The notes beneath the pieces are model-generated. The model worked only from the letters and a program-made list of their open reading frames with translations, ran no database searches and had not been told where the DNA came from. From Fibrobacter sp. (GTDB taxonomy: Bacteria; Fibrobacterota; Chitinivibrionia; Chitinivibrionales; Chitinispirillaceae), in NCBI GenBank assembly GCA_012513915.1, contig JAAZBG010000036.1, forward strand, positions 1 through 62,896: a DNA stretch of 62,896 bases, written 5' to 3'. The first letter of the stretch is position 1, and each line of letters starts with the position of its first letter. This document shows positions 1-8,863 of this stretch, in pieces. The translations under genes and the position numbers were made by a program.

Positions 1-639
1 AATAAATGTAGATTAAATGGATTGAGCAAAGTAAACCAGACTAGTTATCCAGCTATGCAGATATGGCCTCAAGAAAAGGTACATAATAAATTAAAATTTT
101 ACATGTATTTTGATGTTAATGAGCACAGGAATTGGTATTATTCTTTATTAAGTGGAATGTATGGTTGGGCGACTGCATTCGAAAGAAATGGTGGATCCAA
201 ATGGGCACCATTCATCGGTACAAATGATCCTAACTCAGCCGATATTGATATATATATAGCGGATTTGGGGCCTATCGACCCAACAATCCCTTCTGGACTT
301 ACTTATATACTGCCTGATGGATCCCGTGCTATTAAGTCAATAATAATATTGAATCAAAATTATGAGAATTACGCTTATCTCAAAGATGAAAGATTATTTA
401 TTGCTACACATGAGTTAGGGCATGCATTGTCACTGAATCATACTGAAGCGGGTGCGGCGCGACAAATAGCTGGTACTCCCCAAGAAGATATAAAATCCAT
501 TATGGTTCCTACATTTAATTTAGATGAAACCACAGATTATGAATCTTACTTACCTTTAGTTCAGATTCCGTATAAATATGAATATGTGGTACCCTCTGAA
601 AATGACATTAAAGCTTTACGTATTTTATATGATTTGTAG
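1..639 (+). CDS. metzincin-like zinc metalloprotease, 5' end cut by window edge
   Basis: The reading frame is open to the first base, so the gene very probably begins left of the window. A TTG at 22 is only the first possible start inside it. A zinc-protease signature HELGHALSLNH lies about 130 residues from that TTG: His130, Glu131, His134 and His140 fit HExxHxxGxxH except that the usual Gly is Ser. Thirty residues downstream, SIMVPT looks like the Met-turn (Met about 161) of metzincins such as matrixins. The preceding segment (SADIDIYIADLG) resembles the strand before the metzincin helix. A role as a secreted peptidase is inferred from the family; any signal peptide lies outside the window. 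The DNA looks more AT-rich than the later genes. Confidence 0.75.
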   Translation, partial: NKCRLNGLSKVNQTSYPAMQIWPQEKVHNKLKFYMYFDVNEHRNWYYSLLSGMYGWATAFERNGGSKWAPFIGTNDPNSADIDIYIADLGPIDPTIPSGLTYILPDGSRAIKSIIILNQNYENYAYLKDERLFIATHELGHALSLNHTEAGAARQIAGTPQEDIKSIMVPTFNLDETTDYESYLPLVQIPYKYEYVVPSENDIKALRILYDL

Positions 640-672
640 TACTTAAAAACTCGATAAGTCACCTGAACCATG

Positions 673-708
673 AATGATGCAGCAAAAATATAATGTGCTG
701 CCATCATT
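673..708. terminator. hairpin after the protease gene
   Basis: AATGATGCAGCA at 673-684 pairs with TGCTGCCATCATT at 696-708 with one bulged C and an 11-base loop. It sits about 35 bases after the protease stop. It is followed by AT-rich DNA rather than a clean T run, so termination is likely but not certain. Confidence 0.5.
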
Positions 709-958
709 CTATATTCATTTATAGCTTTTCCAGAATCTGGTACTGGATGCTGCTCGGTTTTAAAGAGGACTGAACAAAACCATATTTATCTATCGGATCG
801 GTAGTAGCAACTGCTCATCTTTTGTGAGGCTGCTACTATCCATTATTACAACATTGGATGCTGAGACATCTTGTCTATGAAATGAATATTACACTCATTA
901 TTTGAAAAGGTGCTTTGAGTGACAAAAAGCAGGTGTTACAGGAATTTTTATTTTTCTC
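709..958. other. gene-free stretch before the small lipoprotein
   Basis: No convincing coding frame was found. It holds an inverted repeat, TAGTAGCA and TGCTACTA, around 800-838 of unknown role, and the damaged-looking 5' region of the next gene (919-958). Confidence 0.4.
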
Positions 959-1273
959 ATGTTTGCCTTTCTAACAGGTTGTAAAGAGGACTCATCTCCT
1001 GTCAGCTCCGTTGTATCGAATAGTGTTGAAGATACCTGGGTTAATGAAGGCGGATTTGAAATGACGTTCAACGTGAATGGTACAGTCACCGGTTCCAGGG
1101 TAGATTATTCAAATGAATTATTGACGCGTTACGGAAAACCTGCACAAATCTGGACATTCAATGCTACTCATATATTAATTGATGGTAATCCAGCATTTCC
1201 ATATACAGTCAACAACGATACGCTTACATTGAAACATATTGATGGTGAAGAGACTGTACTGACAAAGAAATAA
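959..1273 (+). CDS. small lipoprotein of unknown function, 5' end possibly frameshifted
   Basis: The frame encodes a hydrophobic start, FAFLTGCKED, with a lipobox ending in Cys at about residue 8, then about 95 mostly polar residues rich in beta-strand pattern (WVNEGGFEMTFNVNGTV). This looks like a small periplasm-facing lipoprotein domain. The ATG at 959 leaves a signal peptide with no positive N-terminal residues. The same frame is open back to 923 and reads GVTGIFIFLMFAFLTGC. A GTG at 919 (GTG-ACA-AAA) would supply the missing Met-Thr-Lys if one A of the run at 924-928 were removed. The true start is therefore uncertain. I do not recognise the domain beyond a general resemblance to lipocalin-like lipoproteins. 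Confidence 0.5.
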   Translation: MFAFLTGCKEDSSPVSSVVSNSVEDTWVNEGGFEMTFNVNGTVTGSRVDYSNELLTRYGKPAQIWTFNATHILIDGNPAFPYTVNNDTLTLKHIDGEETVLTKK

Positions 1274-1431
1274 TGTCCGTTATTTAGGATATGACGTCTT
1301 ATTTAATATGATGAATCGGTGGTGGAAACTGCATATTTTTTTAAACTACCACTACCGATTAATAAAACATCAGATGCAAGGTCAGCACAAGGATTATAGT
1401 CAGTCTCACTCTTCTAACAATTACAGGATAG

Positions 1432-2772
1432 TCACAGATTATTTGCAACTACAATATTTTCAATACCAGTCTCAGATGAAAAACGAATGATTGAATATAC
1501 TCTTGTTTTAGCAAGACTAAATGATTCATTCTGTCCGAGTAAAGTTTTTGTCAACAGTTTACCGGTGAGTGAATGTATCGTAAGTGTTCCGCTGCGATTA
1601 GCTGTTATCGTATAAAACTGAGCATTCGACTTAATGCTGATTAACCATGATTGCGCCTGGCTTTTTACCACCAACTCAGGTTTCATCACAGTTGTCTCAT
1701 TGTAAAGACTATCCATTTTTTCTGCCCAAAGCCTGATAAGGCTTAACGCACCGGTAGTATTGGGATGAACACCATCACTGAACTCCTCCGGATGTTTAGA
1801 AAAATACGCATAAAGATCCGGTCCCGGAATCAATCCGTTTATTTCGGTAAGAGAATCAATTGCTTTAAGAAAATCAGGATGTACCTGCCATTTTGCTTTT
1901 GCGCTGTCAGTTGCAATCATACGTGCGATAATCGGCTGTATATTGTTTGCTTTACAGGAATCGATAATTTTCTGCATATTTTTTATATATGCAGGGAGGT
2001 TATATGTACCGCCCCCCCATGCATCGTTGGTACCCATTTCAATCGCCCAGTATTTTACATTGCGAGTCATGTCAAGATACCTTGATATATCATTTGCCAT
2101 CGTTGTACTGTTAATACATCCGATACCACCGCGGATAATCGCGGGATTGTATGATGCATGTTTTTCATTCACAAAGTCGGCAAAGTTCTTTGATGGCACA
2201 GTTGACTTATACGAAACAGCCGTTATACTTGTTCCCGGAAAAAACCAGATATCGTCCCCGCCCTTTGACAAATCAAACACCTCAAGTTCATCAATAAACC
2301 CGCCACCTTTTGTAACAGACATTTTCACCCAGTTTGCACCACCGATATCAATTGAATGAGAACGGGCAGAAACAGTATTATTTTGTATTGTCAACACACT
2401 TTTCCAGTCGCCATCAGTGCCGTCTGTTGAATTTGATGACGCAAGAAGTTCATAATCCACAGGAATACTCATTCCCTGCCTGCATGATGTTGCAGATGCA
2501 ATTGAATCCGACCAGGAACCACCAGTATTATTCCAGTTAACAAGTACTTTTGTATATCCGGTTCCGACATCAATTGCAGCCCAGGATCCGTTACTCACCA
2601 TCCAGACATCACCGTATTTTCCGTTAACAAGACTTGTAATGTTACTTGATGGCGATCCGAAGACAGGCTTGCCTCTCGATATAATTGGATTTGGTGTAAT
2701 AGCATACGAATTCAACACTATAAGCAACAGAAACAAGAATGAAACCGTTACACTGACTACTTTGTTGCCCAT
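1432..2772 (-). CDS. secreted SGNH/GDSL-type esterase with N-terminal discoidin-like domain
   Basis: A 446-residue exported protein. Residues 1-25 are a signal peptide. Residues about 30-170 look like a discoidin/F5-8 carbohydrate-binding fold (GDVWMVSNGSWAAIDVG). An SGNH hydrolase domain follows: block I reads PGTSIT (about 179-184), where GDS would be usual; block III is GTND (about 245); block V is DGVHP (about 333). The last 70 residues (TIHSLTGKLL, then a beta-rich end) resemble a weak Por/type IX sorting domain. It probably deacylates plant or microbial polysaccharide. It is divergent from the next SGNH gene and has a good ribosome binding site (AAGGAG) before the ATG. The Asp-to-Thr change in block I is unusual, but the nucleophile Ser is kept. 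Confidence 0.75.
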   Translation of the reverse strand: MGNKVVSVTVSFLFLLLIVLNSYAITPNPIISRGKPVFGSPSSNITSLVNGKYGDVWMVSNGSWAAIDVGTGYTKVLVNWNNTGGSWSDSIASATSCRQGMSIPVDYELLASSNSTDGTDGDWKSVLTIQNNTVSARSHSIDIGGANWVKMSVTKGGGFIDELEVFDLSKGGDDIWFFPGTSITAVSYKSTVPSKNFADFVNEKHASYNPAIIRGGIGCINSTTMANDISRYLDMTRNVKYWAIEMGTNDAWGGGTYNLPAYIKNMQKIIDSCKANNIQPIIARMIATDSAKAKWQVHPDFLKAIDSLTEINGLIPGPDLYAYFSKHPEEFSDGVHPNTTGALSLIRLWAEKMDSLYNETTVMKPELVVKSQAQSWLISIKSNAQFYTITANRSGTLTIHSLTGKLLTKTLLGQNESFSLAKTRVYSIIRFSSETGIENIVVANNL

Positions 2773-3292
2773 GACAATCTCCTTTTAATCCTATTTTATC
2801 CTGAAAATGCGTTATACTAAATAAATGTGACTTTAACCAAAAATCCGCAGTTGGATCGTGGTGCTATGCGCAAGCTATTGTCACTTCGTTACTGAAGCGA
2901 TTAGAATCCGGTGTTTCACACCGTTTATATTGTAGCGCTTTATCCCATCTTGTTATACAAAAATGCTCACCATGCTGCACCGAGTATGCCTGCGCTTTTT
3001 GTAGAACAATCTGTAATAATATCTTGTGCATATCACTCACGCTCAACCGCGGAATTTAGGTTTAATCATCTATGATCTATGACTAAAATAATCATTTTAT
3101 TTTTTATGGCAACATTTTTTTACTTACATACAATATTTTTATTTCATATTTTGTATTAATTTACCTTATTTTAGGACTTTATGATAGTTTTTATATGAAT
3201 ACTCTACAATGTACAACCTAAAGCAATGATAATACTACTATAAATATTGGCAACACAATTATTCCTAAAATTACTAAGCAGAGGAATTTTAC
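2773..3292. other. divergent intergenic region with a dispersed repeat
   Basis: A 520-base gap between two divergent secreted hydrolase genes, so promoters for both must lie here. Bases 2879-2929 are one copy of a repeat that recurs inverted at 55004-55055. Bases about 3060-3260 are very AT-rich. No gene is credible; the minus-strand frame over 2864-3046 is mostly translated repeat. Confidence 0.5.
2879..2929 (+). repeat. dispersed repeat, copy 1 (partner at 55004-55055)
   Basis: Contains TCACTTCGTTACTGA, then AGAATCCGGTGTTTCACACC. The reverse complement of 55004-55055 carries the same two blocks with only a few differences. The core CGGTGT-TTC-ACACCG is a perfect short hairpin. Confidence 0.8.
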
Positions 3293-4618
3293 ATGGGTGA
3301 TTCGATAGTCAGACGTTTTTTGATGTTAGTTACAGCAGGTATTTGCACATATGTAAGTGGTCCTGAAGCAGACACGCTTATTACTGCGGATAATCCTCAT
3401 ATTAATTATTATGGCAGATTTGATTTCACAAATGCTATGGCACCACGTTTCAACTGGTCTGGTACGACAATTGAGATTAAAGTGAATAACGCCACAACCG
3501 TTGGCGTAGAACTTATTGATGGTGCAGGGTATTTTGATATTGAGATTGACGGTAAGATACAGACGACGCCTCTCTTTGCAGATTCGTATACTTCAAAAAA
3601 ATACACGCTCACATCGTCGTTGACATCCGCACCACATGTTATACGCATTGTCCGCCGCAACGAACCGTACTGGGTAATCGCAACGTTTAAAGGTTTTTAT
3701 CTTTCTGATGGAGCTGAGACACAACAACTTGACAAACCAGTACGCAAAATGGAGTTTTGTGGTGATTCATGGACCGCCGGTTATTTTATTGAGTCATGCG
3801 CTGATCAGCAAATGCACACGAATGTCAATAAAACCTGGGCGCGTCTTACGAGTAAAGCATTTAAAGCACAGGATGTAATTCTTGCGGAATCGGGAATCGG
3901 TTTACTAAAGAGCCTTGGAGGAAAAACGCCACTTCCTCAGAAGTATCTGGCTGCTCTTGACACAATGGGCGGTGCAGCATCACCTGTTTGGGATTTTGCA
4001 TCATGGATACCCGATATTGTAAGTATCTTTCTTGGTATCAATGATAAAAGTTCCGGCGCGACCGATAACGAATACAGCGAGGCAGTTCACTCGTTTGTAA
4101 CAACACTACGTAGTAATTACCCTTCAACACCAATTCTATTTATTTCGTATGGCGGCTGTATGGACAATGCTACTAAAGCAGCAGTTGCAGCAGAAACAAC
4201 CAGCCTAAACCATAAAAACGTTTATTATATGGAATGTAAGCAACAGGTAAAAGGTTGCAGCTGGCATCCGGACACTAATGATTCCCGTGCAATTTCTGAT
4301 TCTGTAATTGTAAAGATTAAAGAGATTCTCGGCTGGGATACAACATTGACTACTGCAGTAACTGTACCACACCGTTCAAATGCCCTTTCATCACATATTA
4401 CAGCATCTCAGATTAACAACCGCACAATACGTATCACTTGTGCAACCCAAAAATCTCATACCAAGCTCACGATTACCAATGCTGCAGGTACATTAATTCA
4501 AACATTGCAAAATAACAATAATGGTGAATATTTATGGGACATCGGCAATGTGTCCAATGGTGTATATTTTGTTAATAGTGAAGGTACCGGAAGGACAAGG
4601 GTTGTTGTAAGAAGGTAA
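3293..4618 (+). CDS. secreted carbohydrate esterase family 2-like SGNH hydrolase with C-terminal sorting domain
   Basis: A 441-residue exported protein, starting at an ATG preceded by AGAGGAA. After a hydrophobic leader comes a beta-jelly-roll-like domain (about 35-145), the arrangement of CE2 acetyl-xylan/glucomannan esterases. The catalytic domain has EFCGDSW (Ser159), the GIND block (248-251) and GCSWHPD (His325). CE2 enzymes use the same Cys-x-Trp-His-Pro form and rely on a Ser-His dyad. The C-terminus (TITNAAGTLIQTL, then GVYFVNS and a short Arg-rich tail) fits a Por/type IX secretion sorting domain. It likely removes acetyl groups from hemicellulose at the cell surface. The family call rests on motifs only. 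Confidence 0.75.
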   Translation: MGDSIVRRFLMLVTAGICTYVSGPEADTLITADNPHINYYGRFDFTNAMAPRFNWSGTTIEIKVNNATTVGVELIDGAGYFDIEIDGKIQTTPLFADSYTSKKYTLTSSLTSAPHVIRIVRRNEPYWVIATFKGFYLSDGAETQQLDKPVRKMEFCGDSWTAGYFIESCADQQMHTNVNKTWARLTSKAFKAQDVILAESGIGLLKSLGGKTPLPQKYLAALDTMGGAASPVWDFASWIPDIVSIFLGINDKSSGATDNEYSEAVHSFVTTLRSNYPSTPILFISYGGCMDNATKAAVAAETTSLNHKNVYYMECKQQVKGCSWHPDTNDSRAISDSVIVKIKEILGWDTTLTTAVTVPHRSNALSSHITASQINNRTIRITCATQKSHTKLTITNAAGTLIQTLQNNNNGEYLWDIGNVSNGVYFVNSEGTGRTRVVVRR

Positions 4619-4672
4619 GAAGGTAAGAAGGTAGGAAGGTTGAGGTTGAAGTTGAGGTTAAGGAAGAGATTG
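4612..4672. repeat. purine-rich degenerate tandem repeat at the 3' end of the esterase gene
   Basis: Imperfect repeats of AGAAGGTA and GAGGTTGA start at the esterase stop codon. The 12-mer AGAAGGTTGAGG also occurs in reverse complement near 36050, between arsC and arsG, so this is a recurrent low-complexity element, not coding sequence. Confidence 0.55.
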
Positions 4673-4827
4673 GCGAGGGAGGCAGACACCGCAGAGACCT
4701 GCGGTCGGGTGTCTCATTACAACGTGATTTACAAAAATTTTAAGGCCAATATAATGGAATCTCCATATTGACAAAAAGTGACAATATAACATCCCGGCCT
4801 GTTGCCTGTATCACTATTAAAAACAGC

Positions 4828-4876
4828 AAAAAAACAGGGCTGACCGTTTTGCTAAACCAAACATAGTCAGCCCTGT
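4828..4876 (-). terminator. intrinsic terminator of nfnAB
   Basis: ACAGGGCTGAC at 4834-4844 pairs perfectly with GTCAGCCCTGT at 4866-4876. Read on the minus strand, the hairpin is followed by a run of Ts (the A run at 4828-4834). It lies about 33 bases past the nfnB stop codon. Confidence 0.85.
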
Positions 4877-4908
4877 GTATTTTACAATCAGCTACCTGAT
4901 CGGTACAA

Positions 4909-6315
4909 CTACTTCAAATCTTCGATAATGCTCTTTGCTGCAACCTTACCAGCACCCATTGCAAGAATTACCGTTGCAGCTCCGGTCACAATATCACCTC
5001 CGGCATAGACAAACTTTTTTGATGTCCGTCCGGTGGTTTCGTCGGTGACAATGGTTCCCCACTTTGATACACTGATATCCGGTGTCGTTGATGGAATAAG
5101 AGGGTTTGGTGTATTACCGATCGCGATAATGACAACATCACAGGGAATGTCATATTCGCTGCCAGCAACAACAACCGGCTTTCTTCTTCCGGATGCATCA
5201 GGTTCACCAAGTTCCATCTTTACACAACGCAACGCAGTAACAAATCCGTTTTCATCAGAAAGAATTTCTACCGGATTACAAAGAAGATTGAATTCAATTC
5301 CTTCCTCTTCGGCATGATGCACCTCAGCTTTACGTGCCGGCATTTCCTCTTTACTTCTGCGATAGACAATCATCGATTTATCTGCACCAAGACGAAGTGC
5401 TGTGCGGGCAGCATCCATTGCAACATTTCCACCGCCAACAGTGATTGCACGCTTTCCTTTCATAATCGGCGTTGCCGACGTTGATGAATACGCACGCATA
5501 AGATTACTGCGGGTAAGGTACTCATTGGCACTATAGACACCAATATTATTTTCGCCCTTGATTTTCATAAATGATGGCAACCCGGCACCGCTTCCGACAA
5601 ACACCGCGCTATATCCTTCATCATTAAGCAGGTCATCAACGGTAGCGGTTTTACCAATAATAAAATTCCGTTCGATTGTTACACCGAGCTTTTCAAGAAA
5701 TTCAATTTCCTTTTTGACAATCTCTTTGGGAAGCCTGAACTCGGGAATACCATAAACAAGCACTCCGCCGGTCTCATGAAGCGCCTCGAAAATGGTAACA
5801 TCAAAGCCTTCTTTAATAAGCTCACCGGCACAGGTAAGTCCGGCAGGTCCTGAACCGACTATGGCAACTTTTTTACCGTTTTTAGGTTTACAAGCAGGTA
5901 TTTCCACAACACCTTTTTCGCGTTCCCAGTCTGCAGCGAACCGTTCAAGGTTTCCAACAGCCACAGGTTCTCCCTTTTTGCCAAGTATACAGCGGGACTC
6001 ACACTGTTCCTCCTGAGGACAGACGCGACCGCATACTGCCGGAAGTGCATTTGTCTCTTTAAGTTTACGTGCAGCTTCTGCAAATTTGCCTTCGGCTATT
6101 AGCCCGACAAACTCAGGTATCTTTACATTCACAGGACAGCCTTCAACGCACAACGGTTTTTTACATTTAAGGCAACGTTTTGCCTCCTGAATCGCTTCCT
6201 CCTCAGAGTACCCGTATGGTACTTCTTCGAAGTTTTTAGCGCGAACAAGCGGCGCCTGCTCACGCATCGGTACTCTGGATTTTTTTCCTGTATTATTTGT
6301 TCCCTCTTCACTCAT
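4909..6315 (-). CDS. nfnB: NfnB/GltD-like large subunit of NADH-dependent ferredoxin:NADP oxidoreductase
   Basis: A 468-residue flavoprotein. The N-terminus holds two cysteine sets for [4Fe-4S] clusters: Cys48, 51, 56, 60 and Cys95, 99, 105, 109. An FAD motif (GSGPAG, about 155-160), an NADP-binding segment (VGGGNVAMDAARTALRLGA) and the C-terminal AGGDIVTGAATVILAMGAG of the glutamate-synthase beta-subunit family follow. Alone it could be called GltD or SudA. The 4-base overlap with the gene for its partner subunit makes an electron-bifurcating NfnAB transhydrogenase (or its SudAB relative) the best call. That complex couples NADH, ferredoxin and NADP in the cytoplasm. No glutamate-synthase large subunit is nearby. 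Confidence 0.85.
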   Translation of the reverse strand: MSEEGTNNTGKKSRVPMREQAPLVRAKNFEEVPYGYSEEEAIQEAKRCLKCKKPLCVEGCPVNVKIPEFVGLIAEGKFAEAARKLKETNALPAVCGRVCPQEEQCESRCILGKKGEPVAVGNLERFAADWEREKGVVEIPACKPKNGKKVAIVGSGPAGLTCAGELIKEGFDVTIFEALHETGGVLVYGIPEFRLPKEIVKKEIEFLEKLGVTIERNFIIGKTATVDDLLNDEGYSAVFVGSGAGLPSFMKIKGENNIGVYSANEYLTRSNLMRAYSSTSATPIMKGKRAITVGGGNVAMDAARTALRLGADKSMIVYRRSKEEMPARKAEVHHAEEEGIEFNLLCNPVEILSDENGFVTALRCVKMELGEPDASGRRKPVVVAGSEYDIPCDVVIIAIGNTPNPLIPSTTPDISVSKWGTIVTDETTGRTSKKFVYAGGDIVTGAATVILAMGAGKVAAKSIIEDLK

Positions 6316-7163
6316 TTCAACGCTCCTTCCAGATGACAGTTATGATCATCACGTGCTTTGCTTTCAAACATCTTATAACTGTTCAATCTGCGAATCAGTT
6401 CGTTCCAGTCAATTCCCGCAGCGTCAAACTCAGGACCATCAACACAGGCAAATTTAGTTTCACCATTTACCGAGACACGACATCCGCCGCACATCCCGGT
6501 TCCATCAATCATAATTGGATTCAGTGATGCAAAGGTCGGTATTTTTTCAGCCACAGTCAGCGTCGTTGTCACTTTCATCATCATAACAGGACCAATAACA
6601 AAGGCCGCATCAAATATTTCACCCTTACCGATAAGTTCCTTAAAAACATCCGATACAAAACCTTTGCGTCCATTTGATCCATCGTCAGTAGTTGGAATAA
6701 AGAGATCTGACTGTGCAGCCATCTCTTTTTCGAGGATCAGAAGACTTTTATTACGGGCACCGATAACAGTGGTCAATTCATTACCGGCTGCTTTGAGTGC
6801 GCATACAATCGGATAGAGGGGGGCAACACCAACACCACCACCGATACAGAGACATTTTCCAAATTTTTCAATATGGGTGGGTTTTCCAAGAGGGCCGGCG
6901 AGATCAAGAATCGAACTTCCTTCCTGCAACGCCTGAAGAACCATAGTTGTTTTACCTACAACCTGAAAGATGATCTCAATCCATCCCTCATCAGCATTTG
7001 CATTAGCAATAGTCAGTGGAATACGCTCGCTCTGTGATGTCGGCCGGAGAATAATAAACTGCCCGGCTTTCCTCTTATTTGCAATTCTTGGTGCATCAAG
7101 CCTGTAACGCCAGACCTGTTCAGAAAGTTGCTCTCTTTTCAAAATACGGAACATGTACCTCAC
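6312..7163 (-). CDS. nfnA: NfnA small subunit (FAD/[2Fe-2S], dihydroorotate dehydrogenase electron-transfer type)
   Basis: A 283-residue protein of the PyrK/ferredoxin-NADP reductase fold. The FAD domain is N-terminal, GGGVGVAPLYPI (about 108-119) is the NAD-binding loop, and the C-terminal [2Fe-2S] site is Asp220-x4-Cys225-x2-Cys228-x11-Cys240. The Asp plus three Cys set is the one described for NfnA. The stop codon overlaps the nfnB start by 4 bases (ATGA), so the two subunits are made together. The first start is GTG at 7163; an ATG at 7154 is an equally likely start. NAD(H) binds here, while the NADP site is on NfnB. Confidence 0.85.
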   Translation of the reverse strand: MRYMFRILKREQLSEQVWRYRLDAPRIANKRKAGQFIILRPTSQSERIPLTIANANADEGWIEIIFQVVGKTTMVLQALQEGSSILDLAGPLGKPTHIEKFGKCLCIGGGVGVAPLYPIVCALKAAGNELTTVIGARNKSLLILEKEMAAQSDLFIPTTDDGSNGRKGFVSDVFKELIGKGEIFDAAFVIGPVMMMKVTTTLTVAEKIPTFASLNPIMIDGTGMCGGCRVSVNGETKFACVDGPEFDAAGIDWNELIRRLNSYKMFESKARDDHNCHLEGALK

Positions 7164-7461
7164 CCCGTTTTATTGTTAATAGAATCTCGATAAAGCCAAT
7201 TTTCCCGATGCTTTGTGTGCATTCATTTTTACCTGGTTCATTAAAACCATAGATTTACAATTGAGTACCAACAAAATATAAAAAGCCTTGTCGTGATACA
7301 TCTTTGTAAAATTGTAACTATTACGGATACAAACAAAGCAACATTGTTCAAAAATAGTTTTACTACGAATAAAAAAGGACACATTTTCTGAATAAATCAA
7401 AAAAAGTGTCCTGCTATAGAATTCATTTCTCGTGACGCGTCACTGGTCACGAGTCACGTTC
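7164..7461. other. gap between nfnA and metK
   Basis: No gene seen. Just after the metK stop (7430-7460) lies a compact GTGAC/GTCAC-rich inverted repeat without a T run. It may end metK transcription or be a relic of repeat DNA, since similar GTGACG strings occur near 19370. Confidence 0.35.
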
Positions 7462-8622
7462 TTAAAGACCAGCTTCTTTCTTAATTGCATCAACCATAGT
7501 CAGTTTTTCCCAGTTGAAGTTAGGAAGTTCACGGCCGAAGTGACCGTTACGAGCTGATTCACGGTAGATAGGACGCAAAAGATCAAGTGTCTTAATGATA
7601 CCTGAAGGACGAAGGTCAAAGAGTTTATTGATAATTTCAACGATTTTATCCTCTTTGATTTTTCCGGTTCCATAGGTATCAACATAGATGGAAATTGGTT
7701 TTGCAACACCGATAGCGTATGAAAGCTGAATGTTACAGTGAGTAGCAACGCCTGCTGCTACAAGGTTTTTTGCAACCCAGCGTGCTGCGTATGCTGCGCT
7801 TCTATCAACTTTTGATGGATCCTTGCCACTGAATGCGCCACCACCGTGTGCACCATAACCACCGTAAGTATCGACAATGATTTTTCTTCCTGTAAGACCG
7901 CTATCCCCGTGTGGACCGCCGATAACGAAACGACCGGTAGGATTGATATGATAAATTGTCTTATCATCAAGGAACTTTGCAGGGATCACCTTTTTAACAA
8001 CTTTTTCGGTAAGATCCTTACAGATCTGCTCATGAGTTACATCTGGTGCATGCTGAGTAGAAAGAACAACGGTGTCGATTCTTATTGGTGTGAGGTCATC
8101 ATATTCGACTGTGACCTGTGATTTTGCGTCGGGTCTGAGGTATGGAATGCTACCATTCTCTCTTGCGTTTGTAAGCTCTTCAACAAGTCTGTGAGCATAG
8201 TAGATCGCCAGAGGCATATATGCTGGTGTTTCGTTACATGCGTAACCGAACATAATTCCCTGATCGCCTGCGCCCTGTTCCTTATGAAGGCCTTCACCCT
8301 CGGTAACACCCTGCGAGATATCAGCTGATTGCTGATGAACAGAGATCATCACACCGCAGCTATCGGCTTCGAAACCCAGTGCAGGATCAGTATAACCGAT
8401 TTCACGGATTGTATTACGAACAACCTGCTGGAAATCAACAACTGCTTTACTTGTGATTTCACCGGCGACAACGACAAGTCCAGTTGTTGCCAGGGTTTCA
8501 CATGCAACGCGTGAATTTGGATCCTGTGCAAGCATTGCATCAAGGACTGCATCAGAAATCTGGTCACAAACTTTATCAGGATGTCCCTGTGAAACACTTT
8601 CAGATGTAAAAAAACGACGCAT
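7462..8622 (-). CDS. metK: S-adenosylmethionine synthetase
   Basis: A full-length 386-residue MetK that makes S-adenosylmethionine from methionine and ATP in the cytoplasm. Hallmarks are [20 protein letters not shown] at the N-terminus (ATP site), [12 protein letters not shown] (about 117-128) and [20 protein letters not shown] (P-loop-like, about 260-280). A strong ribosome binding site (AGGAGG) precedes the ATG. The product feeds the many methyltransferases here, including six in the B12 operon. I looked for a SAM riboswitch in the leader and saw none. Confidence 0.97.
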   Translation of the reverse strand: MRRFFTSESVSQGHPDKVCDQISDAVLDAMLAQDPNSRVACETLATTGLVVVAGEITSKAVVDFQQVVRNTIREIGYTDPALGFEADSCGVMISVHQQSADISQGVTEGEGLHKEQGAGDQGIMFGYACNETPAYMPLAIYYAHRLVEELTNARENGSIPYLRPDAKSQVTVEYDDLTPIRIDTVVLSTQHAPDVTHEQICKDLTEKVVKKVIPAKFLDDKTIYHINPTGRFVIGGPHGDSGLTGRKIIVDTYGGYGAHGGGAFSGKDPSKVDRSAAYAARWVAKNLVAAGVATHCNIQLSYAIGVAKPISIYVDTYGTGKIKEDKIVEIINKLFDLRPSGIIKTLDLLRPIYRESARNGHFGRELPNFNWEKLTMVDAIKKEAGL

Positions 8623-8863
8623 TATTCCTCCTGGGGATATGTTATAGTGTCAAAATTCAAAAAAGACCTGATAATATAAATCAGGCTGTAGCGATAATGA
8701 ACAAAAAATATGTGCTAAACCAGAAAAACCGTTCAACAAGATCATGATATATAGGGTGTTTTTTAAAGTCCGGTTTAGTTGCCAGAACCACATCCGGGAT
8801 TCTATTTTACACCATATTTCATAAAATTATCATGTGTCAGTTGTGCACGAACGGAGCCCATAT

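Noticed and set aside
2864..3046. Minus-strand 60-codon frame between the SGNH genes
   Set aside because: Most of it is the dispersed repeat, and similar peptide strings would arise at each copy.
4909..6315. Calling the large subunit glutamate synthase GltD
   Set aside because: No gltB nearby and the overlapping PyrK-like [2Fe-2S] subunit fits NfnAB/SudAB.
8623..8830. SAM riboswitch in the metK leader
   Set aside because: I could not find the conserved kink-turn and P1/P4 elements; only a ribosome binding site is clear.
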